Shown here piece by piece: positions 40,157-49,679 of a stretch of DNA of 64,000 bases. The notes under the pieces are model-generated. The model saw nothing but the letters and a program-made list of their open reading frames with translations. It was not told the DNA's origin and searched no databases. Position numbers and translations under genes: made by a program. Source of the stretch: Alphaproteobacteria bacterium (GTDB lineage: Bacteria; Pseudomonadota; Alphaproteobacteria; Micropepsales; Micropepsaceae); the NCBI GenBank assembly GCA_003139615.1, contig PLJH01000027.1, positions 39,068 to 103,067 on the forward strand, written 5' to 3'. The stretch's first letter is position 1. Each line of letters begins with the position of its first letter.

Positions 40157-40633
40157 TCAGGCGGCTTGCGAACTTGTCGTTCCGTTCGTCTTCTCGGTCA
40201 GAAGCGCGTAGAGCACTTCCGGCTTCGAAGCGGCGCGCAGCTTTTCGCATGTAGCCTGGTTGCGCAGAAGTCGCGACACGCGCGCGAGCGCTTTCAGATG
40301 GTCGGCGCCGGCGCCTTCCGGCGCGAGCAGCAGAAATACGAGATCGACCGGCTGATTGTCGACGGCTTCATATGCGAGCGGCTGCTCCAATCGCGCGAAT
40401 AGCCCCACAATGCGCGGCAGGCCCGCGAGACGGCCATGCGGGATGGCGATGCCCTGCCCCATTCCCGTGCTGCCCAAGCGCTCACGCTCGATCAACGTCT
40501 CGAAAATGCGCCGCTCCGGCAGACCTGTGAGGCGTGCAGCATGATCCGCCAATTCCTGCAGAAGCTGCTTCTTGTTCTGGGCCTTGAGCGATGCGATCAC
40601 GGCTTCGGGCGCCAGGAGATCGACGATATCCAT
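40157..40633 (-). CDS. ptsN: Nitrogen-PTS EIIA(Ntr)
   Basis: A 158-residue EIIA domain of the fructose/nitrogen family. The phosphoryl-accepting His66 lies in GQGIAIPHGRLAG. It is regulatory (potassium, nitrogen and stress), not a transporter, and is phosphorylated through HPr. ATG 40633 gives the normal length; the open frame continues upstream through hpf in another frame. It is the last gene of rpoN-hpf-ptsN, the classical location. Confidence 0.94.
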   Translation of the reverse strand: MDIVDLLAPEAVIASLKAQNKKQLLQELADHAARLTGLPERRIFETLIERERLGSTGMGQGIAIPHGRLAGLPRIVGLFARLEQPLAYEAVDNQPVDLVFLLLAPEGAGADHLKALARVSRLLRNQATCEKLRAASKPEVLYALLTEKTNGTTSSQAA

Positions 40634-40652
40634 GTGAACCTTCTGGTTGCGA

Positions 40653-40982
40653 TCAGGCTGGCGCGCTTTTGGGCGGCTTTGCCTTCTCGTGATGATTCTT
40701 GAGCTTGCGCTTGTAGCGGCGAATTTGTTTCTCGAGATGATCGAGCATTGCGTCGAATGCCCGATATGCATCCATTCCAGTCCCCTCGGCCCGAAACACC
40801 ACACCGCTGTCGAGGTGTGAGCTGCAGTCCACGCGAAACATCGAACCTTCTTTGGATATTACGACATTCGCTTCGGCGCCGCCATCGAAGTGTTTGGTTA
40901 CCGCGCTTTCAAGGCGCGCGCGCACCTGCTCCGGCAACGTCTCGCCGATCTCTACTTGCTTTCCTGAAACTCGAACTTTCAT
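40653..40982 (-). CDS. hpf: Ribosome hibernation promoting factor, short form
   Basis: A 109-residue RaiA/HPF-domain protein (MKVRVSGKQVEIGETL at the start, AYRAFDAMLDHLEKQIRRYKRKLKNHH near the end). It binds the 30S A/P site in stationary phase. Alphaproteobacterial HPFs are usually long forms of about 180-200 residues with a C-terminal dimerisation domain; that domain is missing, and only 19 bp separate its stop from ptsN, leaving no room for it. ATG 40982 is preferred over GTG 40988. Confidence 0.88.
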   Translation of the reverse strand: MKVRVSGKQVEIGETLPEQVRARLESAVTKHFDGGAEANVVISKEGSMFRVDCSSHLDSGVVFRAEGTGMDAYRAFDAMLDHLEKQIRRYKRKLKNHHEKAKPPKSAPA

Positions 40983-41101
40983 GGACACTGCCTGCGTAGC
41001 CTAACGTACTCGCCGCGGCTTCGCTCCATGTTCCGAGCATAATCCGTTTGAAAAAGGCGGCGGAACATATGTCCGGGTACCCCCCCTGTCAATTGCGGAA
41101 T

Positions 41102-42616
41102 TTACCTTCCCGCAGCAGCCATATCCGGCTGCTTCTGCCTGCGCCGTTCCACGGAAGACGGGATGCGCATGGCTTCCCGATACTTCGCAACCGTGCGTCG
41201 CGCAATATTGACTCCGTCCGCGGTCAGGAGGGACACGATTCGATCATCCGACAACACTTCCATCCCGCCTTCGTTGTCGATCATCTCCCGGATGCGGTCG
41301 CGGACCGCTTCTGCGGAGTGGGATTCCGAACCGTTGACAGCCTGAATCGCGGCCGTGAAAAAATATTTCAATTCGAAGACGCCGCGCGGGGTTGAAATAT
41401 ATTTGTTCGACGTGACGCGGCTCACGGTCGATTCATGCATCGTGATGGCGTCGGCGATCGTGCGCAGGTTGAGCGGACGCAAATGGCGCACGCCATATGT
41501 CAAAAATCCGTCCTGCTGCCGGACGATTTCGCTGGCGACTTTCAGAATCGTGCGCGCGCGCTGATCGAGGCTTTTCACCAGCCAGTTCGCATTGTTCAGG
41601 CAATCGGCGACATAATTCTTGGCATCCTTGTCGCGCGACGACGCCGATATCTTGGCCGAGTACCGGCTGTTGATCAGAAGCCGCGGCAAGGTGTCGGCAT
41701 TCAACTCGATATGCCACAAACCGTCGGGGCCTTCGCGCACGAAGACATCCGGAACGACGGGTTGAACGGGCTCCGCGCCGAATGCGAGCCCCGGCTTGGG
41801 CGTGAGCGCGCGGATTTCCGCGATCATGTCCGCAATGTCTTCCGAGTCGACACCGCACAGCGCGCAGAGACCGGCGGTGTCCCGGCGAGCCACAAGTTCG
41901 AGATTTGCCAGAAAAATTTCCATCACCGGATCGCACCGCCCCTGCTCGCGCAATTGCAACGCGAGACATTCGGCGAGGCTGCGGGCGGCAACGCCCGTCG
42001 GCTCAAAGCCTTGAACGACGCGCAGAACTTCGCAAACCTGCTGGGTCGTCGCACCGAGCCGGGCTGCCAGATCGTCGAGATCGCCGCGCAGATAACCTGC
42101 TTCGTCGATCGAATCGATCAATGCCGCGCCGATGAGGCGGCGCTCCGAATCGAGAGCCGCAATCGAAAGCTGATCGAGCAGATGGTCTTTAAGTGAAGCG
42201 GCCTGGGCGAGCGTCCCTTCCAGCGCATTTTCGTCGCCGTCGCCACCGGGGCCTGCGCGCAATGTCGTCCAGTCGGAAAGAGGCGTGCTTGATGGTCCGG
42301 ATGTCGACGAATCCTCGGCATAGAGATCGACGCGCTCGGCGTCCATGTCCTCGCCTTTGGAAAAATCTTCGCGCGAAAGAGTCGTGTCGAGCGTTTCGCC
42401 TTCACTGACCGCGGTGGATTCCGGAGTATCGCGCTCTTCGCCCACGACAGCTTCGCTCTCGTCGCGTTCCAGCAACGGATTGCGCTCAAGCTCCTGTTCG
42501 ACATATTGCGTGAGTTCGATATTGGAGAGTTGCAGCAGTTTGATCGCTTGCTGCAGTTGCGGCGTCATCACCAGCGACTGGCCCTGGCGAATCTCCAGCC
42601 TTTGCGACAGTGCCAT
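41102..42616 (-). CDS. rpoN: RNA polymerase sigma-54 factor
   Basis: A 504-residue sigma-54. The glutamine-rich region I is at the N-terminus (LRQGQSLVMTPQLQQAIKLLQ in part), followed by an acidic region II, a core-binding region, and a helix-turn-helix. The RpoN box ARRTVAKYRE is intact near the C-terminus. It needs AAA+ activators such as NtrC. The lptB-rpoN-hpf-ptsN order is classical. About 110 bp lie before hpf. Confidence 0.97.
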   Translation of the reverse strand: MALSQRLEIRQGQSLVMTPQLQQAIKLLQLSNIELTQYVEQELERNPLLERDESEAVVGEERDTPESTAVSEGETLDTTLSREDFSKGEDMDAERVDLYAEDSSTSGPSSTPLSDWTTLRAGPGGDGDENALEGTLAQAASLKDHLLDQLSIAALDSERRLIGAALIDSIDEAGYLRGDLDDLAARLGATTQQVCEVLRVVQGFEPTGVAARSLAECLALQLREQGRCDPVMEIFLANLELVARRDTAGLCALCGVDSEDIADMIAEIRALTPKPGLAFGAEPVQPVVPDVFVREGPDGLWHIELNADTLPRLLINSRYSAKISASSRDKDAKNYVADCLNNANWLVKSLDQRARTILKVASEIVRQQDGFLTYGVRHLRPLNLRTIADAITMHESTVSRVTSNKYISTPRGVFELKYFFTAAIQAVNGSESHSAEAVRDRIREMIDNEGGMEVLSDDRIVSLLTADGVNIARRTVAKYREAMRIPSSVERRRQKQPDMAAAGR

Positions 42617-42637
42617 GACCCGCGCCCCGCCCCGGCC

Positions 42638-43441
42638 CTATAGCGAGAAGCGTTCGCCGAGATAGACCCGGCGCACGTCGCGATCGCCGACGATTTCGCT
42701 CGGCAGCCCTTCTTTGAGCACCTGGCCCTCGTGGATGATGTAGGCGCGGTCGATGATATCGAGCGCGTCGCGCACGTTGTGATCCGTGATCAGAACGCCG
42801 ATGCCGCGGTCCTTCAGATGGCGCACGAGATCGCGAATCTCCGACACCGCGATGGGATCGATCCCCGCGAGCGGCTCGTCGAGCAATATATAGGAAGGAT
42901 GCGTGGCCAGAGCGCGCGCAATCTCCACGCGCCGGCGTTCGCCGCCGGACAGCGCGATCGCAGGCGTGTCGCGCACATGGGTGATTCCGAACTCGGCCAT
43001 CAATTCTTCGACCATCGCCTCCAGCCGGCTCGAATCGGGCTCGACGAGTTCGGCCGTAGCGCGGATATTCTCTTCCGCCGTGAGCCCGCGGAAGATCGAG
43101 GCTTCCTGCGGCAGATAGCCGATGCCAAGCCGCGCGCGGCGATACATCGGCAATTTCGTGATGTCGTGGCCATCGAGCTCGATCGTGCCGTAATCGGCAG
43201 GAATGAGCCCGGTGATCATATAGAAGCAGGTCGTCTTGCCGGCGCCGTTGGGTCCCAGCAGCCCTACCACCTCGCCGCGCCTCAGCGTGAGGCTCATGGC
43301 GCGAACCACGGGTCGCTTGCGGAAACTCTTGCCGATGCGTGTCACCACAAGACCCTGGCTGCCTTCAACGACGCGCGGAATGGCGCGTTCGCTCTCGCGC
43401 TTGGCGTCATTCGCCGGAGGATTGTCCTGGGTCATTGTCAT
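42638..43441 (-). CDS. lptB: LPS export ABC transporter ATP-binding protein
   Basis: A 267-residue ABC ATPase. Walker A is GPNGAGKTT, the signature LSGGERRRVEIAR, and Walker B ILLDEPLAGIDP. It powers LPS extraction by LptFGC from the inner membrane. It has about 25 extra N-terminal residues before the ABC fold. It precedes rpoN by 21 bp and follows lptA. Confidence 0.95.
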   Translation of the reverse strand: MTMTQDNPPANDAKRESERAIPRVVEGSQGLVVTRIGKSFRKRPVVRAMSLTLRRGEVVGLLGPNGAGKTTCFYMITGLIPADYGTIELDGHDITKLPMYRRARLGIGYLPQEASIFRGLTAEENIRATAELVEPDSSRLEAMVEELMAEFGITHVRDTPAIALSGGERRRVEIARALATHPSYILLDEPLAGIDPIAVSEIRDLVRHLKDRGIGVLITDHNVRDALDIIDRAYIIHEGQVLKEGLPSEIVGDRDVRRVYLGERFSL

Positions 43442-43507
43442 GGCAAGAACTGTGCCTATTCGTCTTTAAGGAATCGTGAAGGCTATTTCTCCGTACTAAC
43501 CCTGACT

Positions 43508-44107
43508 CTAGTTGTCCGTCGTTGACGGACCGCTAACGGAGGTTTTCTTGGGCTTGGCGTCCGGCTTTTGCGTGGGCTGCAGCGTCGACTCTACCCTTTT
43601 GCCCGGGGAAGTCAGATGGCCCACACCGGAATCGGTGTTCACCACCAGCACCGTGCCGCGCATCACGTTTTTTTCCTTCGTCAGAACGACTTTGCCCGTC
43701 AGCGTAATGGTGGGCGGGTCTTTTTCGAGTTCATAGACTCCGTGATCTCCGGTCGCAGTGCCCGACGGCGTTGCAAACACAACGTTGCCGTCCGCCGTGA
43801 TCTCGTCAGGCTTGCCCGAGACAATCTTCACATTGACCTTGTCGGCGCGCAGCCTGCAGACCGTCTGAATGATAATCACATTCCCCGTATAAATTCCGAC
43901 TTTGGTTTCGAGATCGCCCTCGAACGCATCGGACGTCACATTGAGCGGCGCTTTCGAATCGCACTTGCTCATCGTGCTTTGTGTCGCGGGCTGCGACGAA
44001 TGCGCCGCCCGGGGCGGCGGCGCTTGCAACTGCGTATCCTGCGCGTAGGTCAGGACCGGTGCGGCCAGGATTCCGATCGACGCCGCAAGTACCAGCATCG
44101 ATCTCAT
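43508..44107 (-). CDS. lptA: LPS transport periplasmic protein LptA
   Basis: A 199-residue protein with a signal peptide (LVLAASIGILAAPVLTYA) and an OstA-like beta-jellyroll domain (VTSDAFEGDLETKVGIYTGNV and later beta strands). It bridges LPS from LptC to the outer-membrane LptD. The start overlaps the lptC stop by four bases. A C-terminal disordered Lys/Pro/Thr tail follows the domain. Confidence 0.88.
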   Translation of the reverse strand: MRSMLVLAASIGILAAPVLTYAQDTQLQAPPPRAAHSSQPATQSTMSKCDSKAPLNVTSDAFEGDLETKVGIYTGNVIIIQTVCRLRADKVNVKIVSGKPDEITADGNVVFATPSGTATGDHGVYELEKDPPTITLTGKVVLTKEKNVMRGTVLVVNTDSGVGHLTSPGKRVESTLQPTQKPDAKPKKTSVSGPSTTDN

Positions 44108-44916
44108 GATTGCTTTATCCCATGCCCGTAAATCGTCATATGAACGTTTCCATATAGAAAGATTTTCTTCTCGGCGTTTGCCGAGGTTTTCACCGGTCGA
44201 GGCGTCTGACTTTTCGAACTGCCGGGCACATGTCCTTGAAATTTGAACACAAAACTGTCCGCGTAAAACGAACCCATCGGCCCCTGGCCCCGCACATATT
44301 TGTTGCCGCGCACGATGCCGTTGCTCATGTCCACATGCGCAATCGTCGTATGAACTTCATAGCCGTTGTCGGAAAACACCGCGATGGGGCCCCACATGTC
44401 GAGCATCTGGTTTGCAGGACATGTCGTCTTGGCGCATTTCTGATTGGCCGGATGCGGCGCGTCCAGCAGACCATGGGGGGCGGTCGCATTGAGCCAGTTG
44501 CCGTCATGGAGCGTCAAATCGGCCTCGACATTGTCCAGCAACGCGCGATTCGGGCTGTGCGGGTATTGGTGAGCCTCGTCCGCAGTCACCACAAATGGGT
44601 TACCCGAGCTGTCCGTACCCGTGAGATTCGGTTTGATCATCGCAAGATCGTTCTTGTCGATTTTTAGCTCCTCGAAAGTCAGCGCCATCTTGGTCTGGTC
44701 CGGCTGTCGCGATTGCAGCGAGTACGCAACGACGGCGGCGATCAGAGCTGCCGCCGCAAGCGGCAATATGCGTTTCATGATCACGACGAAGCGCGAATAC
44801 CGCCGCACTTCCGTCGCGCTCGCGCGGCGCTGTGCGGCCCATTCCGTCCGCGAGCGCGTCGGCGCCGGCCCCAGCTCCTGGACCACGGCCTCGCTCGCTG
44901 TCCTCCGCCCGGCCAT
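44104..44916 (-). CDS. lptC: LPS export protein LptC
   Basis: A 270-residue bitopic inner-membrane protein. A roughly 45-residue cytoplasmic extension precedes a single helix (ILPLAAAALIAAVVAYSL), followed by a periplasmic LptC/YrbK domain of beta strands. It passes LPS from LptFG to LptA. Its start follows the kdsD stop with no gap and its end overlaps lptA, so all are co-translated. Confidence 0.88.
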   Translation of the reverse strand: MAGRRTASEAVVQELGPAPTRSRTEWAAQRRASATEVRRYSRFVVIMKRILPLAAAALIAAVVAYSLQSRQPDQTKMALTFEELKIDKNDLAMIKPNLTGTDSSGNPFVVTADEAHQYPHSPNRALLDNVEADLTLHDGNWLNATAPHGLLDAPHPANQKCAKTTCPANQMLDMWGPIAVFSDNGYEVHTTIAHVDMSNGIVRGNKYVRGQGPMGSFYADSFVFKFQGHVPGSSKSQTPRPVKTSANAEKKIFLYGNVHMTIYGHGIKQS

Positions 44917-45942
44917 CTATTGCAGCCCCGCCTGAAGGCAATCGTGCATATGAAGAATTCCGATGGGCTTGCGGTGCCTGTCTGCCGAGTCGACGACAAA
45001 AAGCACGGTGATCTTCTTCTCGTTCATGATCGCGAGAGCCTCCGCCGCGAGCTGGCGCGGTCCGACGATCTTGGGCGAACTGGTCATCACTTCGCCGATG
45101 GTGCGATCCAGAAGGCCTGGGTTCATGCAGCGCGCCAGATCGCCATCGGTGAAAATTCCAACCAGCGCACCATTGCGACCGACCACGCCGACGCAGCCGA
45201 AGCGGGCGCGCGCCAGCACGATGAGCGCTTGTCCCAGCGGCGTGTCTTCCGCGACGAGCGGCAATTCGTCGGCGCTGTGCATGATGTCGCAAACCCGGAT
45301 GAGAGCCTTGCCGAGAGAGCCGCCCGGGTGCAATTCGCGATATTGATCAGTGGTGAAGCCGCGGCGTTCCATCAGCGCAATGGCGAGCGCGTCGCCCAGC
45401 ACAAGCTGCAATGTCGTCGACGTCGTGGGGGCAAGTCCCATCGGACATGCCTCGCGCGACTTCGGCAGCAGAAGCGGAACATCCGCCGCCTGCAGCAGCG
45501 TCGAGTCCGGATTGCTCGCGATGCCGATCAGCGGAATTGAAAAACGCTTCGCAAAGGTGATCAGATCGGAGAGTTCGCCGGTTTCCCCGGAGTTCGACAG
45601 CATCAGCAACGCGTCCGCGCGGGTCACGGCGCCGAGATCGCCATGGCTCGCTTCTGCAGGATGCACGAAATGCGCAGGCGTACCGGTGGACGCCAGCGTC
45701 GCCGCAATCTTGCGCGCGATGTGGCCCGATTTTCCCATTCCGCTGACGATAACCCGGCCTTTGACGGCCATGATCGTGTCGACGGCCCGGGAGAAATCTC
45801 CGTTTAGCGTCTCGCCCAGTGACTCGATTGCGGCGGACGCGTATTCCAGCACGCGCCGCGCGGCGGCGAGATCGCCTGAATGGCCTTTGGAGAACTTGCG
45901 CACGCCAACGGCGGACGCCGAAATGGGGTCGGCTGGACGCAT
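44917..45942 (-). CDS. kdsD: Arabinose-5-phosphate isomerase (KdsD/KpsF)
   Basis: A roughly 340-residue SIS-domain isomerase with two C-terminal CBS domains. The SIS core contains GMGKSGHIARKIAATLAS and HPAEASHGDLG with the catalytic histidine region. It converts ribulose-5-P to arabinose-5-P, the first step to Kdo. ATG 45942 is preferred to GTG 45948 because GAAGG lies at good spacing. It heads the kdsD-lptC-lptA-lptB-rpoN-hpf-ptsN block, linking Kdo supply to LPS transport. Confidence 0.93.
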   Translation of the reverse strand: MRPADPISASAVGVRKFSKGHSGDLAAARRVLEYASAAIESLGETLNGDFSRAVDTIMAVKGRVIVSGMGKSGHIARKIAATLASTGTPAHFVHPAEASHGDLGAVTRADALLMLSNSGETGELSDLITFAKRFSIPLIGIASNPDSTLLQAADVPLLLPKSREACPMGLAPTTSTTLQLVLGDALAIALMERRGFTTDQYRELHPGGSLGKALIRVCDIMHSADELPLVAEDTPLGQALIVLARARFGCVGVVGRNGALVGIFTDGDLARCMNPGLLDRTIGEVMTSSPKIVGPRQLAAEALAIMNEKKITVLFVVDSADRHRKPIGILHMHDCLQAGLQ

Positions 45943-46125
45943 CAACACACCTTCATCAGATCGGCCCCAGCCCCGCCCCAGGCGCCGTACCTATTTCGCG
46001 GGCGCCATAGTAGCGCGACCCAGACGCGAAATTCATGCCAAAAATCCGTCTTCCGACTATGGGCGTGCGGTGGCCCCGGTTCAAGCACAGCCGTCGATGA
46101 ACGTTAAGCTGCGGAAATCACGCAC

Positions 46126-46737
46126 TTAATGGGCGAATATGTCCACTTCGGCCCAACCCGCCAGATCCAGTTCGGCACGGATGGGAAGGAACTCGAAACA
46201 GGCCTTGGCCACGCCCGCGCGCCCTTCGCGTACCAGCATCGAATCGAGCACTTCGCGGAGCTTGTGGAGGTGGGCGACATCGCTCGCGGCATAGGCCAGC
46301 TGCTTTTCCGACAAATCGGACGCGCCCCAGTCGGAACTCTGCTGCTCTTTGGAGAGGTCGACGCCCAGAAGGTCCTTCACGAGGTCCTTGAGCCCGTGCC
46401 TGTCCGTATAGGTGCGCACAAGTTTGGAGGCGATCTTGGTGCAATAGATGGGAGCCGTGACCACGCCCAGATAGCGCCGGAACATCGCAACATCGAAGCG
46501 CGCAAAGTGGAATATCTTCGTCACGTTCCGGTCGGCGAGCAGCCGTTTCAAGTTCGGGGCCTGGTACTGCCCCGCCGCGAATTGCACGGCATGGCAAACA
46601 CCGTCGCCGGCCGAAAGCTGGGCGAGGCAGAGCCGGTCGCGAAAGGGATTGAGGCCAAGCGTCTCGGTATCGATGGCGACCGACGATCCCAGATCGAGCC
46701 CGTCCGGCAAGTCACCCTTGTGAAGCTGAACTTTCAA
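46126..46737 (-). CDS. rnd: Ribonuclease D-type 3'-5' exonuclease
   Basis: A 203-residue DEDDy exonuclease domain: ExoI VAIDTETLGLNPFRDRLC, ExoII KIFHFARFDVAMF, and ExoIII YAASDVAHLHKLREVL. E. coli RNase D (about 375 residues) has additional HRDC domains that are absent here, as in other alphaproteobacterial short forms. It likely trims tRNA or other RNA 3' ends. A tRNA-Leu gene lies 61 bp upstream on the same strand. Confidence 0.9.
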   Translation of the reverse strand: MKVQLHKGDLPDGLDLGSSVAIDTETLGLNPFRDRLCLAQLSAGDGVCHAVQFAAGQYQAPNLKRLLADRNVTKIFHFARFDVAMFRRYLGVVTAPIYCTKIASKLVRTYTDRHGLKDLVKDLLGVDLSKEQQSSDWGASDLSEKQLAYAASDVAHLHKLREVLDSMLVREGRAGVAKACFEFLPIRAELDLAGWAEVDIFAH

Positions 46738-46798
46738 TGCGACCTGGCCTGTCTGAACACGAATGGACGGGCAGTTCGGCCCGTGTCTCGATAAAAGA

Positions 46799-46883
<85 letters not shown>

Positions 46884-47046
46884 CAAGACCCAAAAGCCTT
46901 GGGGCCGGGATGTTTACGGGCGGCCCCAAAGCCTGTCAACGCGAAGCAAGGGCATCGGCCCGGAGGCCCGGTGAACCCTCAAATTCCGGCCGTTTGGTTC
47001 CCATTTAAGGCAAGCTGGGAAAGCGAGTCGCAACAAGGAGCTTTCA

Positions 47047-47388
47047 ATGCTTGTGGCAACGACAGAACGCGTAGCCGGGTATCGGGTCCGCGAGACCCTT
47101 GGACAGACCTTCGGCGTGGTCGTGCGCTCGCGCGGCATCGGCGGCAACATCATGGCGGGCCTGCGCTCGATCGTGGGCGGCGAGATCACGGAATATACGC
47201 AGCTCCTTGAGGAAGCCCGCCGCCATGCCGTGGACCGGCTGGTGAAGAATGCAACGGCGATGGGCGCGAACGGGATCATCATGATGCGTTTCGATTCTTC
47301 CGAGATCGGCCAGACGATGAGCGAGATTGTCGCCTATGGCACCGCCGTGATTCTGGAGCCGGGCAATCCGGACGCCAATGTTGCGTAA
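47047..47388 (+). CDS. YbjQ/UPF0145 family protein
   Basis: A 113-residue protein of the YbjQ family (also called heavy-metal-binding domain). Characteristic are GYRVRETLGQTFGVVVRSRG, the EYTQLLEEAR helix, GANGIIMMRFDSS and the C-terminal AYGTAVIL. Members form pentamers; the biological role is unclear. AAGGAG precedes the ATG. It overlaps the next small membrane-protein gene by 11 bases, so the two are linked. Confidence 0.88.
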   Translation: MLVATTERVAGYRVRETLGQTFGVVVRSRGIGGNIMAGLRSIVGGEITEYTQLLEEARRHAVDRLVKNATAMGANGIIMMRFDSSEIGQTMSEIVAYGTAVILEPGNPDANVA

Positions 47389-47662
47389 CTGGCTCATCGG
47401 AATCGGCGTTGCCGGGATCGCAATCGGGATCGCGACAATCGCGACGACGGGCTTTCCGCCATCGATCGTCTTCCTGTGCTGGGGCGCAATGCTTGTTCTC
47501 GGCATCGTGTTCGAGCGCTTCCGCTACAAACCGCTGGAAGCACAGGCGCCGGGCGCGGGCTGGGAACGAACGACCGAACGGTTCATTGACGACGAAACCG
47601 GCAAGCCGGTGACGGTCTACATCCAGCCCCAGACGGGCGAGCGGAAATATGTGCAGGAGTGA
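47378..47662 (+). CDS. Small two-helix membrane protein
   Basis: A 94-residue protein with two hydrophobic segments (about 5-24 and 29-45) followed by a soluble tail of about 45 residues containing ERFIDDETGKPVTVY, a pattern of a protein-interacting or metal-associated tail. I do not recognise the family. The ATG lies inside the ybjQ-like gene, so it is translated with it. Codon use is ordinary. Confidence 0.65.
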   Translation: MLRNWLIGIGVAGIAIGIATIATTGFPPSIVFLCWGAMLVLGIVFERFRYKPLEAQAPGAGWERTTERFIDDETGKPVTVYIQPQTGERKYVQE

Positions 47663-47746
47663 GCGGCGAATTGCGCGCTGTTCGCGGTCTTGCCGCGCGC
47701 GTATGAACTGCGGCAACTGACACGCCTTCATTTTGGAACGGGTTCC

Positions 47747-48718
47747 ATGGCCTCTCTTGTCACAGTCTTTGGCGGTTCCGGCTTCGTCGGCCGCCACACG
47801 GTTCGCGCGCTCGCCAGGGCCGGCTATCGCATTCGTGTCGCCGTGCGGCATCCCAATCTCGGGAATTTCCTGCCGCCGATGGGCACAGTCGGGCAGATCC
47901 AGGTCGTCAAGGCGAATGTCGAGGATGCGGATCAGATTGCTGCAGCAGTTCGGGGCGCGGACATTGTCGTCAATCTCGTGGGCATCCTCTATCAGAGCGG
48001 ACATCAGCGTTTCGAATCCATTCACGCGGAGGCCGCCGGCGCGATTGCAGCGGCCGCGAAATCCGCGGGCGCGCATTCCTTCATTCAGGTCTCCGCGATC
48101 GGCGCCGACATCGAGTCCGAATCGGCTTATGCGCGCTCGAAGGCGGACGGCGAAACGCGTGTGCGCGCGGTGTTTCCGGATGCGACGATCCTCCGACCGT
48201 CTATCGTGTTCGGGCCGGAAGACAATTTCTTCAACCGTTTTGCGGCACTGGCGCGGATGCTCCCGTTCCTACCGTTGATTGGCGGGGGCACGACGAAATT
48301 CCAGCCGGTCTATGTGAGCGATGTCGCTGCGGCCATCGTGAAATGCGCGCGGGATATCTCGACGCGCGGCCATATCTATGAATTGGGCGGACCCGGGATT
48401 TACAGCTTCAAGGAACTGATGGAACTCATTCTGCGCGAGACCGGCCGCAAAAAACTTCTCGTGCCGGTGCCGCATTGGATTGCGATGTCGAAGGCGACGT
48501 TTCTTCAGATGCTGCCGAAGCCGCTTCTCACGCGCGATCAGGTCAAGCTTCTGAAATACGACAATGTCGTTTCGTCGGGCGCTCTCACCCTCGCCGATCT
48601 CGGCATTCAGCCGGACTCGGTCGAGGCGATTTTGCCTTCGTATCTGTGGCGTTTCCGCGCCGAAGGGCAGTTCGAGGAATCGACTCAGGACAAGATTGCT
48701 GCGGCCTCCAAATCCTGA
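47747..48718 (+). CDS. NDUFA9-like NAD(P)H-binding protein
   Basis: A 323-residue atypical short-chain dehydrogenase. The nucleotide motif VTVFGGSGFVGRHTVRALA is at the N-terminus. YARSKADGE provides the Tyr-Lys pair. This matches the complex I NDUFA9-subunit-like family that in alphaproteobacteria lies near or away from nuo genes. It may assist complex I assembly or act on quinone/sugar substrates. ATG 47747 is chosen; an in-frame start 57 bases upstream has no family match. It converges with uppP. Confidence 0.85.
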   Translation: MASLVTVFGGSGFVGRHTVRALARAGYRIRVAVRHPNLGNFLPPMGTVGQIQVVKANVEDADQIAAAVRGADIVVNLVGILYQSGHQRFESIHAEAAGAIAAAAKSAGAHSFIQVSAIGADIESESAYARSKADGETRVRAVFPDATILRPSIVFGPEDNFFNRFAALARMLPFLPLIGGGTTKFQPVYVSDVAAAIVKCARDISTRGHIYELGGPGIYSFKELMELILRETGRKKLLVPVPHWIAMSKATFLQMLPKPLLTRDQVKLLKYDNVVSSGALTLADLGIQPDSVEAILPSYLWRFRAEGQFEESTQDKIAAASKS

Positions 48719-48733
48719 CTGCATCCTCGTCTC

Positions 48734-49609
48734 TTATGAAATCCATCCCATCGCGGCACCGGCGATCAGCACGAGACCGAAGGCTGCGCGGTAGATCACA
48801 AGCGCCCATGTCGTCGAATGCCTGAGGAAGCGCATTAGTCCCCAGACTGCGACGAAGGCCGACGCGCTGGAGACCACCAAACCAATCGCAAGCATCTTCC
48901 ACGCCGTGGGATCGATATGTGCCTGATGCAGCACCCACAGTTCCTTGCCGCCGGCAAGTGCGATTGCGGGCACACCCAACAGGAATGAAATGCGCGCCGC
49001 ATCTTCGCGGTTGAAGCCGAGAAACATCGCGGCGGTGAAGGTCGAGCCGGAGCGCGAGACGCCGGGGATCAGCGCGCCCACCTGCGCGATGCCGATCAGC
49101 AATGCGTCGAGCAATGTCATGCGCTCGGCGGGGCGCGTGTGCCTGGCGAACAATTCCGCGGCACCCATCAACAACGCCATCACGAGGCACGCAATGCCGA
49201 CAACCATCGGCGTGCGCAGCGGCGAGCCGCAGGCGTTGATGATGTTCGCAAGTGACGCGCCGACGATCACGATGGGGATGGTCGCCACGATCACGCCGGC
49301 CGCGAAGATCAGGTCGCGGTTGCGCCATTGGCGGGCACCCAGTGCGCGTACCGAACCCGTGGTGACGGACAGGATTTCCGCGCCAAAGTAAGTGACGACG
49401 GCCGCCAGGGCGGCAAGCTGCAGGGCTGCAGAGAAGGCAGCCCCCGGATCTGGCCAGCCCAGGAGGGCAGGAATCGCCCGCATATGGGCGCTGGAGGAGA
49501 CCGGCAGCAGCTCGGTGATTCCCTGGACGACACCCAGGAAGGCCACTTTGGTCGGCCCCAGCGCCGCAAAGCTGGTGTCCACGGCGCTATGGCAGTGCTG
49601 CGCAACCAT
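48734..49609 (-). CDS. uppP: Undecaprenyl-diphosphatase UppP
   Basis: A roughly 291-residue polytopic membrane protein. The catalytic motifs are VVQGITELLPVSSSAHM and PGVSRSGSTFTAAMFLG. It recycles undecaprenyl pyrophosphate, the lipid carrier for peptidoglycan and O-antigen. ATG 49609 is preferred since GAGGGGG lies at good spacing; ATG 49633 is also open. It is divergent from gltD. Confidence 0.93.
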   Translation of the reverse strand: MVAQHCHSAVDTSFAALGPTKVAFLGVVQGITELLPVSSSAHMRAIPALLGWPDPGAAFSAALQLAALAAVVTYFGAEILSVTTGSVRALGARQWRNRDLIFAAGVIVATIPIVIVGASLANIINACGSPLRTPMVVGIACLVMALLMGAAELFARHTRPAERMTLLDALLIGIAQVGALIPGVSRSGSTFTAAMFLGFNREDAARISFLLGVPAIALAGGKELWVLHQAHIDPTAWKMLAIGLVVSSASAFVAVWGLMRFLRHSTTWALVIYRAAFGLVLIAGAAMGWIS

Positions 49610-49679
49610 CCCGATTTCCCCCTCAAATCCCATTGGCAGTTAGCATAAGCGCCCGGAAAGGCACAAGAATTCCTATTAA

